From Prado023 sp963798745 (GTDB lineage: Bacteria; Actinomycetota; Actinomycetes; S36-B12; CAIYMF01), in assembly GCA_963798745.1 (NCBI GenBank), contig CAWCUF010000001.1, forward strand, positions 310,001 through 374,000: a stretch of 64,000 bases of DNA. The letters are read 5' to 3'. Shown here piece by piece: positions 37,741-47,798 of this stretch (positions are counted from its first letter, which is position 1; each line of letters opens with the position of its first letter). The notes under the pieces are model-generated. The model was not told the origin of the DNA. It made no database searches and saw nothing but the letters and a program-made list of their open reading frames with translations. A program made the position numbers and the translations under genes.

Positions 37741-40585
37741 GTCCACGCCCCGAAGACCGCCTGGACGACGCGCGCGGAGGCCCCACCATCCTCCGCCGGC
37801 AACCACCGTGTTCGCAGGTTCCGGCGGGCGTCCGAGTACTGCTCCGACCAGGCGGCGAGTTCGCGGAGCAGTCCGGTGAGCTCCAGGCTGCTTCGCGCCA
37901 CAGGTCCCGGTGGACGACGCCCGATCGAACCAGGTTCCGAGGCTGCAGCCTGGCCCTGCACCAGGATCACCGGCCGATCCACAAGCAGGTACTCGCGCGT
38001 CCTGCCGATGTCCGAGGTCACGAGAACGTCGCTGGACAGTATGGCCAAGGTCCCATCGGGCACCCTCCCGACGTCGACCAGGAGGTGACTCAGCTCGTCG
38101 GGCATCACGCCATCGGTCCTCGTGACCGGGCCGAGTAACAGGAGGCGACCGAGCCCTGAGACGAGCTCGGCCGCCACGCTGCGGCCGCCAAGGGAGCCCG
38201 GCTGTTGCCGAGTCCGACTCATCAGCAGGGGCCAGCAGCACGTCCAACCCGACCCCGATCAGGCGGCAGGCCGCAGGAGATCAGGTCGGCGGGCCCCTTC
38301 CCCACCGTGGCGTGGCGGGTCAAGCGGATCAAGGCGTGGCGTTCCGAGTACCGGCGAGCATCCGGGCCTCCGACGGACAGGTGGGCGGAGCGTGACTCAT
38401 CGGCGGCGGCGCGACCGAGCAGAGTGAAGTCCCAGCGCCCCGGGTCCAGCGCCGGATCGCTGCTGAGCAGTGTGGGACCGCTGCCGCCCCAACGGGCTTC
38501 CTGGAGAGCGTCGCGCGCCTGCAGATACGTGGTCGTCCCCGGTTTGCTGATGTGTGCCGGTACGTCAGTGTCATCGACCCAGTGGGTCGCACTCCCCATC
38601 GCCAGGTAGTACTCCCGCGAGCCCCTCGCGACGGTCTGCACGCCGTCCGGGAAGCTGCGACCACGGCGGCCACGAACCCAGATCGACTTCCCCCGGCCAC
38701 TGGGTCCGCACAAGCTCCGAATACAGGTACTTCGGGTTGCCGGAGAAGCTGCGGCCCCCGTCCGAGCAGAAGACGGCCAAGGGCCGGCCCATCCGTCGCC
38801 GGACCCGCTTGCGCACGGCGTCGTGCACCCGGTCGGCCGGGGTTCGCATGCGGTCGATCGGCGCTGCCACCGACCAGTTTCGCGTCTCGGGGACCGCGCC
38901 ATCGGGATGACCATGCTGCGCCGCTGCAGGGCGCAGCGCGAGGGTCCCGTCCATTGCCCGGACCGGAGTCAACCCAGCCGAGGACGGGGTGCTGGCCGCG
39001 CGGCCGCGCGCGGGTCCGCCTCGGACGCGGTCAGGGCGAAGCTGGGGGCGGGGATCGTCCCTGTGTTGTCCAGCCCGCGTACCTGCACGACCATGACGAG
39101 GCCGAGCCGATCGTCGTCGGGGACCCGCTCGATGAGCCGAGGGTCCAGGACGTAGCTCGACTCGAACCAGGAAGCGCCGAGCGCTGAGATGGTGCCGCTG
39201 AAGCGCTGCGTGATGCCCGTGGCTGCTCTGGGCGAGACCTCCAGCCAGACCCGCGCCGCGGCCACGTCGATGGCCGCCATGGGGTTCCAGGTCCGGATCA
39301 CCACCTGGATCCCGCCATCCGGGCCCGCGGTCCAGGTCCGCAGGTCGTGAGCGAGCCTGCGCTGCAGTAAGGGTCGCCGGTCGATGTGCAAGCTCCGACA
39401 CGTCGAGGACCGCGGCTCGGGTCGGTTCACCAGCCAGCAGCCGCCCGGACCACAGGACACGCCCGTGCACCTCGACCAGGTCCGTCGCGAACTCGCCCCG
39501 CGTGATGGCGCGGTAGACCGTCCGCACACCCTCCAGATCGCGTCGATCCACCATCTGGACCCCGAGGCGATGCAGTGCCGGCAGGCCGGCGATCACCTCC
39601 GCCGGGACCTGCACCACGTACTCGCGGAACTCCTCGATGACCGTGCGGGCCCAGTCGTCCTCCTCGCTGATCAGGTCACCGAGGTAGAGAGAGAGGTCGT
39701 GCTTGAGGAACTTCTCGTGCTTGGCGGGCAGCAGGTCGCCATGCGCGTTCGCGGTCAACCACGTATCGATGGCCGCATTCGCCTGCAGTCGTCCGCGAAC
39801 GTTGCGCAGGTTCTGGCGGTCGTTCGTCACTGACCGGCGAGGCGCCGTCTCGTGGATCTTCCACACGTACACGAGATCGGGAACGACCGCCAGGCAGCGG
39901 GTGGTGGCGTACGCCTGCGCCGTCCACAGGCAGTCCTCGTAGAGCAACCCGGACACGAACTCCAGACCCTCCCGGCGCAGGAAGTCCACGTCGTACAGCT
40001 TGCCCACAGCAGCGGTGTCGTAGAACCGATCAGGCTCGGCGCGGATCGAGCGGATCGTGCCCGGCTCCTCGAAGAGCCGCGTGCACCACCCGGTCCAGCG
40101 ATTGTCGGCAACATGGAGCCGGGAGATCCTGCCAGCAGCGATCTCGGCCCCGGCGTCCTCTGCCGTGGAAAGCAGGCGGTGTAGGGCCCCCGGCGCCAAC
40201 TCGTCGTCGCTGTCGAGGAAGATGACCCAGGGGGCGAGCACCTGCCGCAGACCTGCGTTCCGCGGACCGGCGCCACTTCCGCTGTTCTCAGCCAGGCGGA
40301 CGTAGCGCACGCGTGAGTCAGCGGCACACAACCGGGCCGCCACGGCTTCGGTGTCATCCGTGGAGCAGTCGTCGCAGATGATCACTTCGAGGTCCGCAGG
40401 TGACTGGCTCAGGGCGCTGCCCACAGCGACCGGCAGGTTCGCGGAGTCGTTGTAGCAGGCGACGACCACCGAGATCCGGGGGGCGGCGCCGCCTGAGCTG
40501 CCTCGGCCGTCCTCGCTCGCGGGCCCGCCCCCCTCAGCGCTGGCGGCTCGTCGCCTGTGCTCGTGCCCGCATCAGGTCCGGTCAC
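37737..40585 (-). pseudogene. Broken GT2 / TagF-like fusion glycosyltransferase
   Basis: GTG 40585 overlaps the end of the LicD fusion. After a C6 run (40482-40487) the frame shifts into a GT2 domain (SVVVACYNDS, ICDDCSTDD, FLDSDDELAPG) intact to about 39400. Further pieces read on in other frames: a beta segment (QVVIRTWNPMAAIDVA), a TagF-like start (RPLAVFCSDGGRSFSGNPKY), FPDGVQTVARGSREYYLAMG, and a C-terminal part with LAILSSDVLVTSDIGRTREY ending at 37737. One shift is an extra C at 38690-38694; at least four others are not all homopolymer errors. The canonical QTxHGTPLK motif of CDP-glycerol transferases is missing and VTDYSS reads VTSDIG. An intact gene of the same architecture lies at 44425-46611. 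Confidence 0.7.
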
Positions 40586-42269
40586 TGTCGTTCCCCCCGG
40601 CGTCCGCATCCTGGGCGGCTCCGTCGGCCATGGCCCCGATCGTGGACAACTCCGTCAGCACGAGGTCCTCGATCTCAGCCAGTCGCAGCGGCACCCGACG
40701 GAACTCCGAGATCTCGGTGCGCACTTCGCGCAGGGTCCTGGGGAGGGCTCGCACCCGCCGGATCGCCTGTCCCATGTCGGTCCTCTCACCCCACAGGAGC
40801 GTCCCGCCTGCACCTGGCTCGGACTCGACCAGCTTCGGCCGCCAACGTAGTCCAGCGGCCAGTGAGTCCCGTCGGATGCTACGCCACGACACCCGACCCC
40901 TCGATGGGGCCCGAGCGTCCAGATGATCGTGGCGCCCCACCTGGACAGTCATCGTGAACGAGGCACCCAGCGGGAAGTGACGCAGCGCTCCCAGCATGAT
41001 CCGCCGGGTTGCGGGATCCAGTCGGTCGACGAGATGTCGGGAGTGAACGTGGACCTGCCGACCGGATCGTCGGGCGCCGATCGCGATCCGCAGCAGGTCT
41101 CGTGGGTCGGACACATTCGCGCGGGCCAGAGCCATTCCCCTGTCGGGCAGCTCGAGCGCGCCGACCGGTGCCGTGAAGTCAGTTGCCAGCACTGGGAAGC
41201 CCTGTTCGGCGAGGAACTCGGCGTCGGCCCCGTCGCCACATCCGAACTCGATGATGGTGGTGCCGGGAGTCAGCACCCGGGCGAGCCACGTCGCGGACTC
41301 CGAGGGGGACCGAGAGGGTCCCGCCGTACGTTCGCGCAGGTCCTCCCAGTACTCGTACTGCCACTGGTAGTGACCGAACCAGCCGCCGAACAGCCTCGTG
41401 ACCCGCCTGGGCGTCCCGAGCGCGTGACGGGAATCCGGGATGCGCCACCCGGGCCCATAGTTCAGCGTCAGCCACGCGTCGCAGTTGCGCGGGGCCGGCA
41501 GTCGGCGCCCGGCCAGCGTGACCTCCGTCAGGGGCAGCAGGTCATCGCGCCGGAACGGACCCCGGAGGTGAAAGGGCTGGTTGATCTGTCCGTCGCGGAA
41601 GAAGGCGCTGAAGACATCGACGTGGATCGCTGCTCGTCCACCCTCGTCCGCCCTGTGCAGCTGGAAGTGCGCAGCGGAGAACCGACGGGATTGCCAGCCC
41701 TGGTCGACCAGATGCCGCTCGAGGGCGAAGCTCTCCCGAGCCACCTCGTCCGGGACGCTGGAGGACGCCAAGTAGGCCACGTCGATGTCATCGTCGTGCG
41801 GGATGAAGTCAGCGCTGCGAACGGCCCCGAGCAGGGTCCCGCCGACGATCCACGCCGGACGGCCCTGATGCGACAACTCGTCGAGCACCGCCTGCACGTC
41901 GCGGACAGCACGGTCGCGTTCTTCCGTGTCACGGTCCCCGAGCTGGACCGTCCACCACCCCCACTTGTCCAGGCTGAGCCTTCGACCCCACGCGTCCGTA
42001 GGTCGACGCCAGCGATCCGCGCCACCGAAGTCATGCTCCACGGAGGCCAGGACTGCACCATCGTGGCCCAGCAGCGCGATGTCGGTGGGACCCAGGGCAC
42101 CCAGCCTCGGAGCCAGACCGCCGGGCCACGCCACGAACGAGCCGTGCAGGAAGCGGGCAACCGGCAGCACGGCATCACCGTCCAAGGCGATGCTGGCAGC
42201 GTGCCGGAGCGCCGTCGGAATCGTCACGCCGACGGGAGTGATCCGCGGAGCGGGGGTCGCAGTCGTCAT
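40572..42269 (-). CDS. LicD-like phosphotransferase fused to SAM methyltransferase
   Basis: This 565-residue two-domain protein has a LicD/nucleotidyltransferase-type domain at about residues 115-290, with WIVGGTLLGAVRSADF and the metal site HDDDID. LicD proteins move phosphocholine or a similar phosphoryl group onto surface glycans. From about 340 to 470 a class I methyltransferase follows, with motif I as IIEFGCGDGADAEFLAEQG and later DRLDPATRRIMLGALRHF. A coiled-coil-like tail closes the protein. ATG 42269 has GGAGAG upstream. The combined enzyme may attach and methylate a glycan substituent, or cap the chain with a methylated phosphate. Its end overlaps the next gene start by 14 bases. 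Confidence 0.75.
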   Translation of the reverse strand: MTTATPAPRITPVGVTIPTALRHAASIALDGDAVLPVARFLHGSFVAWPGGLAPRLGALGPTDIALLGHDGAVLASVEHDFGGADRWRRPTDAWGRRLSLDKWGWWTVQLGDRDTEERDRAVRDVQAVLDELSHQGRPAWIVGGTLLGAVRSADFIPHDDDIDVAYLASSSVPDEVARESFALERHLVDQGWQSRRFSAAHFQLHRADEGGRAAIHVDVFSAFFRDGQINQPFHLRGPFRRDDLLPLTEVTLAGRRLPAPRNCDAWLTLNYGPGWRIPDSRHALGTPRRVTRLFGGWFGHYQWQYEYWEDLRERTAGPSRSPSESATWLARVLTPGTTIIEFGCGDGADAEFLAEQGFPVLATDFTAPVGALELPDRGMALARANVSDPRDLLRIAIGARRSGRQVHVHSRHLVDRLDPATRRIMLGALRHFPLGASFTMTVQVGRHDHLDARAPSRGRVSWRSIRRDSLAAGLRWRPKLVESEPGAGGTLLWGERTDMGQAIRRVRALPRTLREVRTEISEFRRVPLRLAEIEDLVLTELSTIGAMADGAAQDADAGGNDSDRT

Positions 42270-42396
42270 GCTCGCTCTCCGGGACCTTAGGTCCTGTTAT
42301 CGCACACTAGGCCAACGGGATCCTTCCAGTTAATCACCCTGCCGGAGACGTCGATACTCCCATGCGACCATCTCGGAACCCACAGGGAAGGCGACC

Positions 42397-44292
42397 ATGC
42401 GTACGCATCCGGAGAACCACCATGGACCTCGTCCCGCGAGGGGACGCACCTTCGCCGTCGCTGTGCTGGCAGCCTGCGCCATCATGGCCCCCACCCTGCC
42501 GACACCGGCGGTCGGCGCGCCGATGCCCGCGTTGGGCGGCCCGTCCATCACCGCAGCACCCCGCGCTGCTGCGGTGACCAGCACTTCTGCGCGGCTCAAC
42601 GTCCGCATGCGCGCCTATGTGAAGCTCAAGAAGAAGCTAACGGGCTCCAAGAAGGTCCAGGTGACGTTCAAGAGCCGCCGGAACGGCGCTTCGGCCTACG
42701 CCGCGCGGGTGACCTTCAAGCGCAGCACGGCCACGCTCCAGTGGCTGTCGTACGACGCGTCCGGGCGGGCCACGAAGCTGGGCGGGTCGGTCACCGTAGC
42801 CACCAAGGTCAAGCCCAAGCGCAGGGTCTACTTGCAGACCGAGGTGGTCGAGACCACGGGCGCGACCACGCTCCAGGCCAAGTCATGGGCAAGCGGCCAG
42901 AAGGCCAGGGTGGTGACGCGCACGGACACTCGGGCAGGCCGGCCCAGCAAGGCGGGAACGACGTCACTGTCGGTCAAGCGGTCGGCCAAGGTCAAGAAGC
43001 CCAAGGTCCGCGAGTTGGGCGTGAGCCAGCCGCCCAATACGGTCACACCTGCCGCACCTGCCACACCAGCGCCCAAGCCTGTGGTGCCCACCGGGGGCGG
43101 GACCCTGCCCCCGAATCCGAACCCCGGGCACTCCAGCTGGCCGGGACGCGTCGCGCGCGTGATCGACGGGGACACCATTGACGTCTTCCTCGATGGCAGT
43201 TCGAAGCCGGTTCAGGTTCGCAACGCTGGCATCCAGGCGATGGAGACCGGCCAGTGCCACGGTGCGAGCGCCTCGGCTGCGCTGTCTTCGCTGACCCCGG
43301 CGGGCAGCCGAGTGCTGCTGACTGCGCGCTATGCCAGCAGCACCAGCACAGTCGGTGGAGTCGTACGGCTCCTGCGCTTCATCTACGTGCTCAGGGACGG
43401 CAAGTGGGTCGACACCCAACTCGCCCTGCTCCAGAAGGGTGAGGTGCTCTGGTACCCGATCCCCCCGGAGTACGCGAACTCGAAGACGTACCGGGAGGCC
43501 ATGGAGCGGGCCGCGTCCGCGAAGGTCGGCATGTTCGCACCGGCTCGCGCGTGCGGAACCCCGAGCACGATGTCGATCCCGCAGATCTGGATCAACTACG
43601 ACGGGGACGGCGACGAGAACGTTGCCGTCAATTCGGAGTACATCCGCCTGTACAACCCCAGCTCCGCCAACGTGGACCTGTCCACGTGGTGGATACGGGA
43701 CGGCTCACAGCACCACGCCATCATCCCCAGCGGCACCGTCATCAAGCCCCGGGGCACCCTGACCCTGCACGTGGGCAAGGGGACCAACAGCCCCTCAACC
43801 GGACACCTGTACTGGGGTTGGACCGGTCCCCGGTTCCAGAACACCATCGATGCTCCGACCGGCCGCAGGGTGTCGGACCCGCCAGGGAACACCGCATACC
43901 TGTTCGATCCACGGGGCAACGTCCGAGCCCTCACCACGTACCCGTGCGTCACATGCGGGTCGCACCCCCTGCGGGGGAAGGTGGCATTGACCGTCAGGCC
44001 GACAGGGAGCGCGGAGGCGATCACCGTGCGCAACACGAGTTCCGACTCGATCGACCTGTCCTTCCAGGTCCTGCAGGCACGTGGCAGCGTGTACGAGATC
44101 CGACCCGCGACCGTGCTCTCCCGCGGTGAGGTGCTCACCGTGCACATGCGCACAGGGACTGCGACCCGCCTGACGCAGTACTGGGGCAAGAAGGCGGAGT
44201 ACAACCTCCCCGACTCCGGTGGGGAGATCCGCCTTCGAAGCGTGCGCGATACGGAGGCGGCGTGCGTCTCCTGGGGCAGTGGGGCCTGCTGA
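42397..44292 (+). CDS. Secreted SNase and lamin-tail-domain protein
   Basis: This 631-residue exported protein has an unusually long signal region (about 1-41) and a Lys/Arg-rich beta domain (about 60-215). A Pro-rich linker leads to a thermonuclease (SNase) domain at about 250-390, with RVARVIDGDTIDVFL and GIQAMETGQCHG holding the acidic residues. A lamin-tail domain follows at about 393-500 (SEYIRLYNPSSANVDLSTWW), then a final beta domain with paired cysteines (CVTCGSHP). Such SNase-LTD proteins degrade extracellular nucleic acid or bind the envelope. GGAAGGCG precedes ATG 42397. It is out of character for a polysaccharide cluster. Confidence 0.82.
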   Translation: MRTHPENHHGPRPARGRTFAVAVLAACAIMAPTLPTPAVGAPMPALGGPSITAAPRAAAVTSTSARLNVRMRAYVKLKKKLTGSKKVQVTFKSRRNGASAYAARVTFKRSTATLQWLSYDASGRATKLGGSVTVATKVKPKRRVYLQTEVVETTGATTLQAKSWASGQKARVVTRTDTRAGRPSKAGTTSLSVKRSAKVKKPKVRELGVSQPPNTVTPAAPATPAPKPVVPTGGGTLPPNPNPGHSSWPGRVARVIDGDTIDVFLDGSSKPVQVRNAGIQAMETGQCHGASASAALSSLTPAGSRVLLTARYASSTSTVGGVVRLLRFIYVLRDGKWVDTQLALLQKGEVLWYPIPPEYANSKTYREAMERAASAKVGMFAPARACGTPSTMSIPQIWINYDGDGDENVAVNSEYIRLYNPSSANVDLSTWWIRDGSQHHAIIPSGTVIKPRGTLTLHVGKGTNSPSTGHLYWGWTGPRFQNTIDAPTGRRVSDPPGNTAYLFDPRGNVRALTTYPCVTCGSHPLRGKVALTVRPTGSAEAITVRNTSSDSIDLSFQVLQARGSVYEIRPATVLSRGEVLTVHMRTGTATRLTQYWGKKAEYNLPDSGGEIRLRSVRDTEAACVSWGSGAC

Positions 44293-44424
44293 CCCGGCGG
44301 GCACCTCGCGGGAACACCCGGGCAGTCCGCGCCTCAGGGGGCGGGCCGCCCGGTAGGGTGATCCCGGACTCACTCGGGGACCCATCCGCCGGACCGGGGG
44401 ATTGCACGATCGCACGGAGGGCAC

Positions 44425-46611
44425 GTGACCCCATTCTTCTCGGTCGTGGTTGCTGCCCGTGACGTTCGCGCGTACGTCGGTGACAGCGTCGGCAGCGTCC
44501 TGGCCCAGGACATGGCCGACTTCGAGCTCATCGTGGTCGACGACGCGTCGACGGACGGCACGGCGGAGATGCTCCTCGACTACGACGACGTCCGGATGCA
44601 CGTTCTGCTCCAGCCGGAGTCCCTGGGCCCGGGTCCCACCCGCAACGTGGGCATCGCGGTTGCGACGGGCGACTACGTGGTCTTCCTCGACTCCGACGAC
44701 GTCATGACCGCCGGATCGCTGAGGGCGATCAGGGAGCGCATCGAGCAGACCCAGCACCCCGACGTACTCGTGTACGACTACGCGCGGCTGTACTGGGACG
44801 GTCGGCAGGAGCGCAACATGCTCGGCGACCGGATCGTCGCTGCCGCCCAGGCCGGGGTGTTCGACCTCTCTGCGCGCCCGGAACTGCTCGGGATCTTCAA
44901 TGCCCCGTGGTCCAGGGCCTACCGCCTCGACTTCGTCCGACGATGGGACCTGACCTTCCCTCCGGGCTACTACGAGGACCTCCCGTGGACCATGGGGTCG
45001 CTCATGATGGCCACGAGGATCGCGGCCCTGGACCGCATCGTGGTCCTCTACCGCCAGCGGCTGGACGGCAGTATCCTGCGCAGCCGCGATCACCGGCACC
45101 TCGATGTCTTCGATCAATGGGAAGCCACCTTCGCCCTGCTGGCTGGGCACCCCGAGTGGGAGCGGTACCGCGGCGAACTCTTCCACTTCATGATCAACCA
45201 GTTCGACGCCATGCTGGTCGCCCACGGGCGAATTCCGGATGACGCACGGCGCGACTTCTTCCACCTCGCGACGCGCAGCGTCGCCAGGCACCGGCCGACG
45301 GACTGGCGACCGGCCCTGCACGGTGTCGACGCCCTGCGTGGGACGAACGTGCGCCTCAAGGCGCTGGCCGACGGCAACTATGCGATCTTCACTGCGGTCG
45401 CCGCCAACAAGCCCAGGGTCGACCAGGCCAAGAAGATCGCCAGAGGGGCCCTTCCCTCGCTACGGGCTCGCGTGTCCAGGCACGTCCCGGACCGCCCGGA
45501 CCGAGGCTACCGGGCAACCAGGAGGGACCGTGGAGGCGCTCAGCTCGCGGTCTTCTCGTCGTACTGGCACCGGCGGCCCGCCTGCAACCCACTGGCGATC
45601 TCAGCGGAGCTGGCACGACGCGCTCCCCAGATCGAACAGGTGTGGGTGACCCAGGAGCGGATGGGACACGCCGTCCCCCCATACGCCACGTGGGTCTCGC
45701 CGCATTCGAAGGAGTACGGCCAGTCCTTGGCCCGCGCCGGGCTGCTGGTCAACAACGTCAACTACCCGGACTGGATGCACCGGCGCCCGGACCAGGTGTA
45801 TCTGCAGACCCAGCACGGAACCCCGCTGAAGACGATGGGCCTCGACATGATGCACAGGCCGGGGGCCCGAACGGGCTTCGACTCCTGGCCTGCCCTGATC
45901 GAGCGGATCGGGCAGTGGTCGCACTGCCTGAGCTCGAACCGGTACTCCACCCTCGTCTGGGAACGCTCGATGCCGGGTCCCTACCAGATGTGGGAAGTCG
46001 GATACCCCCGAAACGACATCCTCGTGACCGGTGATCCGCAGCGGACGGCGTCGGTGCGCCGGAGTCTGGGGATCGACGGCCGCGTGGCAGTCCTCTACGT
46101 CCCGACGATCCGGGACTACGGCGCGGTCCCCGGGACCTCGCTCGATATCGACGCGTTCGCTAGCCGATTGCCCGACTCCCACGTCCTCCTCGTGCGCGAC
46201 CACTACCTCCAGATCCGCGCGTCATCCGAGATCCCAGGTGTCCAGGATGTGACTGACTACCACCCCATCGAGGACCTCCTGCTGGCCAGCGACGTCCTCG
46301 TCACGGACTACTCCTCGACGATGTTCGACTTCGCCAACACCGGCAAACCGATCATCCACTACTGCCCCGACTGGGACGCCTTTCGGATCGTGAGAGGAAC
46401 CTACTTCGATTTGTCCCAGGAGAACGCGGGTGCGTTCTGCCGCACCGAGGGCGAGCTCCTGGATCTGCTGGTGGACCCGCGCGCGCTCGCGCAGCTCAGC
46501 GCAGCACGGGCCTATGCCGACTTCCGTGAGCGGTTCTGCCAGTTCGAGGACGGCCGAGCCACGCAGGCAGTCGTGGAACGCCTCCTGGGCGTCCTTCACA
46601 GGGAGTCGTAG
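44425..46611 (+). CDS. GT2 / CDP-glycerol glycerophosphotransferase (TagF-like) fusion
   Basis: The 728-residue protein has a GT2 domain (about 1-230: SVVVAARDVRAY, VVDDASTDG, FLDSDDVMT) and a TagB/TagF domain (about 370-720). The latter carries YLQTQHGTPLKTMGLD, VLYVPTIRDYG and VTDYSSTMFDFAN, the conserved His and Ser/Asp motifs of glycerol- or ribitol-phosphate transferases. It therefore can add both a sugar and a polyol-phosphate type unit, consistent with a teichoic-acid-like polymer. No CDP-glycerol synthase gene is in the window, so the donor could be supplied elsewhere. GGAGGGCAC precedes GTG 44425. The stop TAG shares a base with the glf GTG. All motifs look functional. Confidence 0.87.
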   Translation: MTPFFSVVVAARDVRAYVGDSVGSVLAQDMADFELIVVDDASTDGTAEMLLDYDDVRMHVLLQPESLGPGPTRNVGIAVATGDYVVFLDSDDVMTAGSLRAIRERIEQTQHPDVLVYDYARLYWDGRQERNMLGDRIVAAAQAGVFDLSARPELLGIFNAPWSRAYRLDFVRRWDLTFPPGYYEDLPWTMGSLMMATRIAALDRIVVLYRQRLDGSILRSRDHRHLDVFDQWEATFALLAGHPEWERYRGELFHFMINQFDAMLVAHGRIPDDARRDFFHLATRSVARHRPTDWRPALHGVDALRGTNVRLKALADGNYAIFTAVAANKPRVDQAKKIARGALPSLRARVSRHVPDRPDRGYRATRRDRGGAQLAVFSSYWHRRPACNPLAISAELARRAPQIEQVWVTQERMGHAVPPYATWVSPHSKEYGQSLARAGLLVNNVNYPDWMHRRPDQVYLQTQHGTPLKTMGLDMMHRPGARTGFDSWPALIERIGQWSHCLSSNRYSTLVWERSMPGPYQMWEVGYPRNDILVTGDPQRTASVRRSLGIDGRVAVLYVPTIRDYGAVPGTSLDIDAFASRLPDSHVLLVRDHYLQIRASSEIPGVQDVTDYHPIEDLLLASDVLVTDYSSTMFDFANTGKPIIHYCPDWDAFRIVRGTYFDLSQENAGAFCRTEGELLDLLVDPRALAQLSAARAYADFRERFCQFEDGRATQAVVERLLGVLHRES

Positions 46612-47798
46612 TGCACGCGATGCGATCCGCCGACGCCATCGTCGTTGGATCCGGGCTCTACGGGCTGACCATGGCCGAGAGACTGGCCACGCAGCTGGGG
46701 TTGCGCGTGCTGATCCTGGAGCGGCGGGCGCACATCGGCGGGAACGCGCACTCCGAGGTTCACGCCGAGACGGGCATCGAGGTGCACACGTATGGCTCGC
46801 ACCTGTTCCACACGAGCAACCGACGCGTCATCGACTACGTCACCGGCTTCACTGGCTTCAACGACTACCGCCACCACGTCTTCACCCGGTACGGCCAGCG
46901 CGTCCTGCCCATGCCGATCAACCTCGCGACCATGACGTCCTTCTTCGGTCGCGCGATGGCCCCCGCCGAGGCCCGGGCGTTGATCGCCGAGCAGGCCAGC
47001 GAGCTGGCCGGACGCGCGCCCACCAACCTCGAGGAGAAGGCGATCAGCCTGATCGGCAGGCCGCTGTACGAGGCGCTGATCCGGGGCTACACGCTCAAGC
47101 AGTGGCAGGCCGACCCGAGGACCCTGGACCCCCGGATCATCTCGCGCCTGCCGGTTCGGTACACCTTCGACAGCAGGTACTTCAATGACTCGTTCGAGGG
47201 TCTGCCCCTGGACGGCTACGCGGCCTGGTTCGCGCGCATGGTGGAGCACCCCAACATCACGGTGCGCACAGGCGTGGACTACTTCGACGTGCGCGACGAG
47301 GTTCGCAGCGACCAGCTGGTCGTCTTCACCGGCCCGATCGACCAGTACTTCCGGGATCGCGCAGGGCCCCTGACCTGGCGAACCCTGGACCTGGTCACGC
47401 AGGTGCGCGACACCCCGGACCACCAGGGGACGGCGGTGATGAACTACGCCGACCTCGACGTGCCCTTCACGCGCGTCCACGAGTTCCGCCACCTGCATCC
47501 GGAGCGTCGGGATCGGATGAGTCAGACGCAGACCGTGATCATGACCGAGTACAGCCGCTGCGCCGGCAGCGCTGACGAGCGCTACTACCCGGTCAACGGC
47601 GCAGAGGACCGCCGGCGACTGGAGCAGTACCGGCTGCTGGCGACCGGCGAGCAGAACGTGCACTTCGGGGGCCGCCTGGGCACCTACCAGTACCTGGACA
47701 TGCACATGGCCATCGCCAGCGCGCTCACCGACCTCGACGGCGACGTCCGGACGAAACTGGCCGCCCTGCGATCGCGTCCGACAGCAGGGCGGAACTAG
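46611..47798 (+). CDS. glf: UDP-galactopyranose mutase
   Basis: This 395-residue flavoenzyme contracts UDP-galactopyranose to UDP-galactofuranose. Features are the N-terminal FAD motif VVGSGLYGLTMAERLA, RRAHIGGNA, TYGSHLFHTSN, the substrate block QWQADPRTLDP, and the C-terminal FGGRLGTYQYLDMH. Length is normal. GTG 46611 overlaps the upstream TAG by one base; ATG 46620 is the alternative. It implies that the exported glycan contains Galf. Its stop overlaps that of the ABC transporter gene by four bases, in convergent orientation. Confidence 0.96.
   Translation: MHAMRSADAIVVGSGLYGLTMAERLATQLGLRVLILERRAHIGGNAHSEVHAETGIEVHTYGSHLFHTSNRRVIDYVTGFTGFNDYRHHVFTRYGQRVLPMPINLATMTSFFGRAMAPAEARALIAEQASELAGRAPTNLEEKAISLIGRPLYEALIRGYTLKQWQADPRTLDPRIISRLPVRYTFDSRYFNDSFEGLPLDGYAAWFARMVEHPNITVRTGVDYFDVRDEVRSDQLVVFTGPIDQYFRDRAGPLTWRTLDLVTQVRDTPDHQGTAVMNYADLDVPFTRVHEFRHLHPERRDRMSQTQTVIMTEYSRCAGSADERYYPVNGAEDRRRLEQYRLLATGEQNVHFGGRLGTYQYLDMHMAIASALTDLDGDVRTKLAALRSRPTAGRN

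Noticed and set aside
32259..38694. Phase-variable contingency tracts in the cluster
   Set aside because: The runs are only 4-5 bases, too short for efficient slippage; assembly error is simpler.
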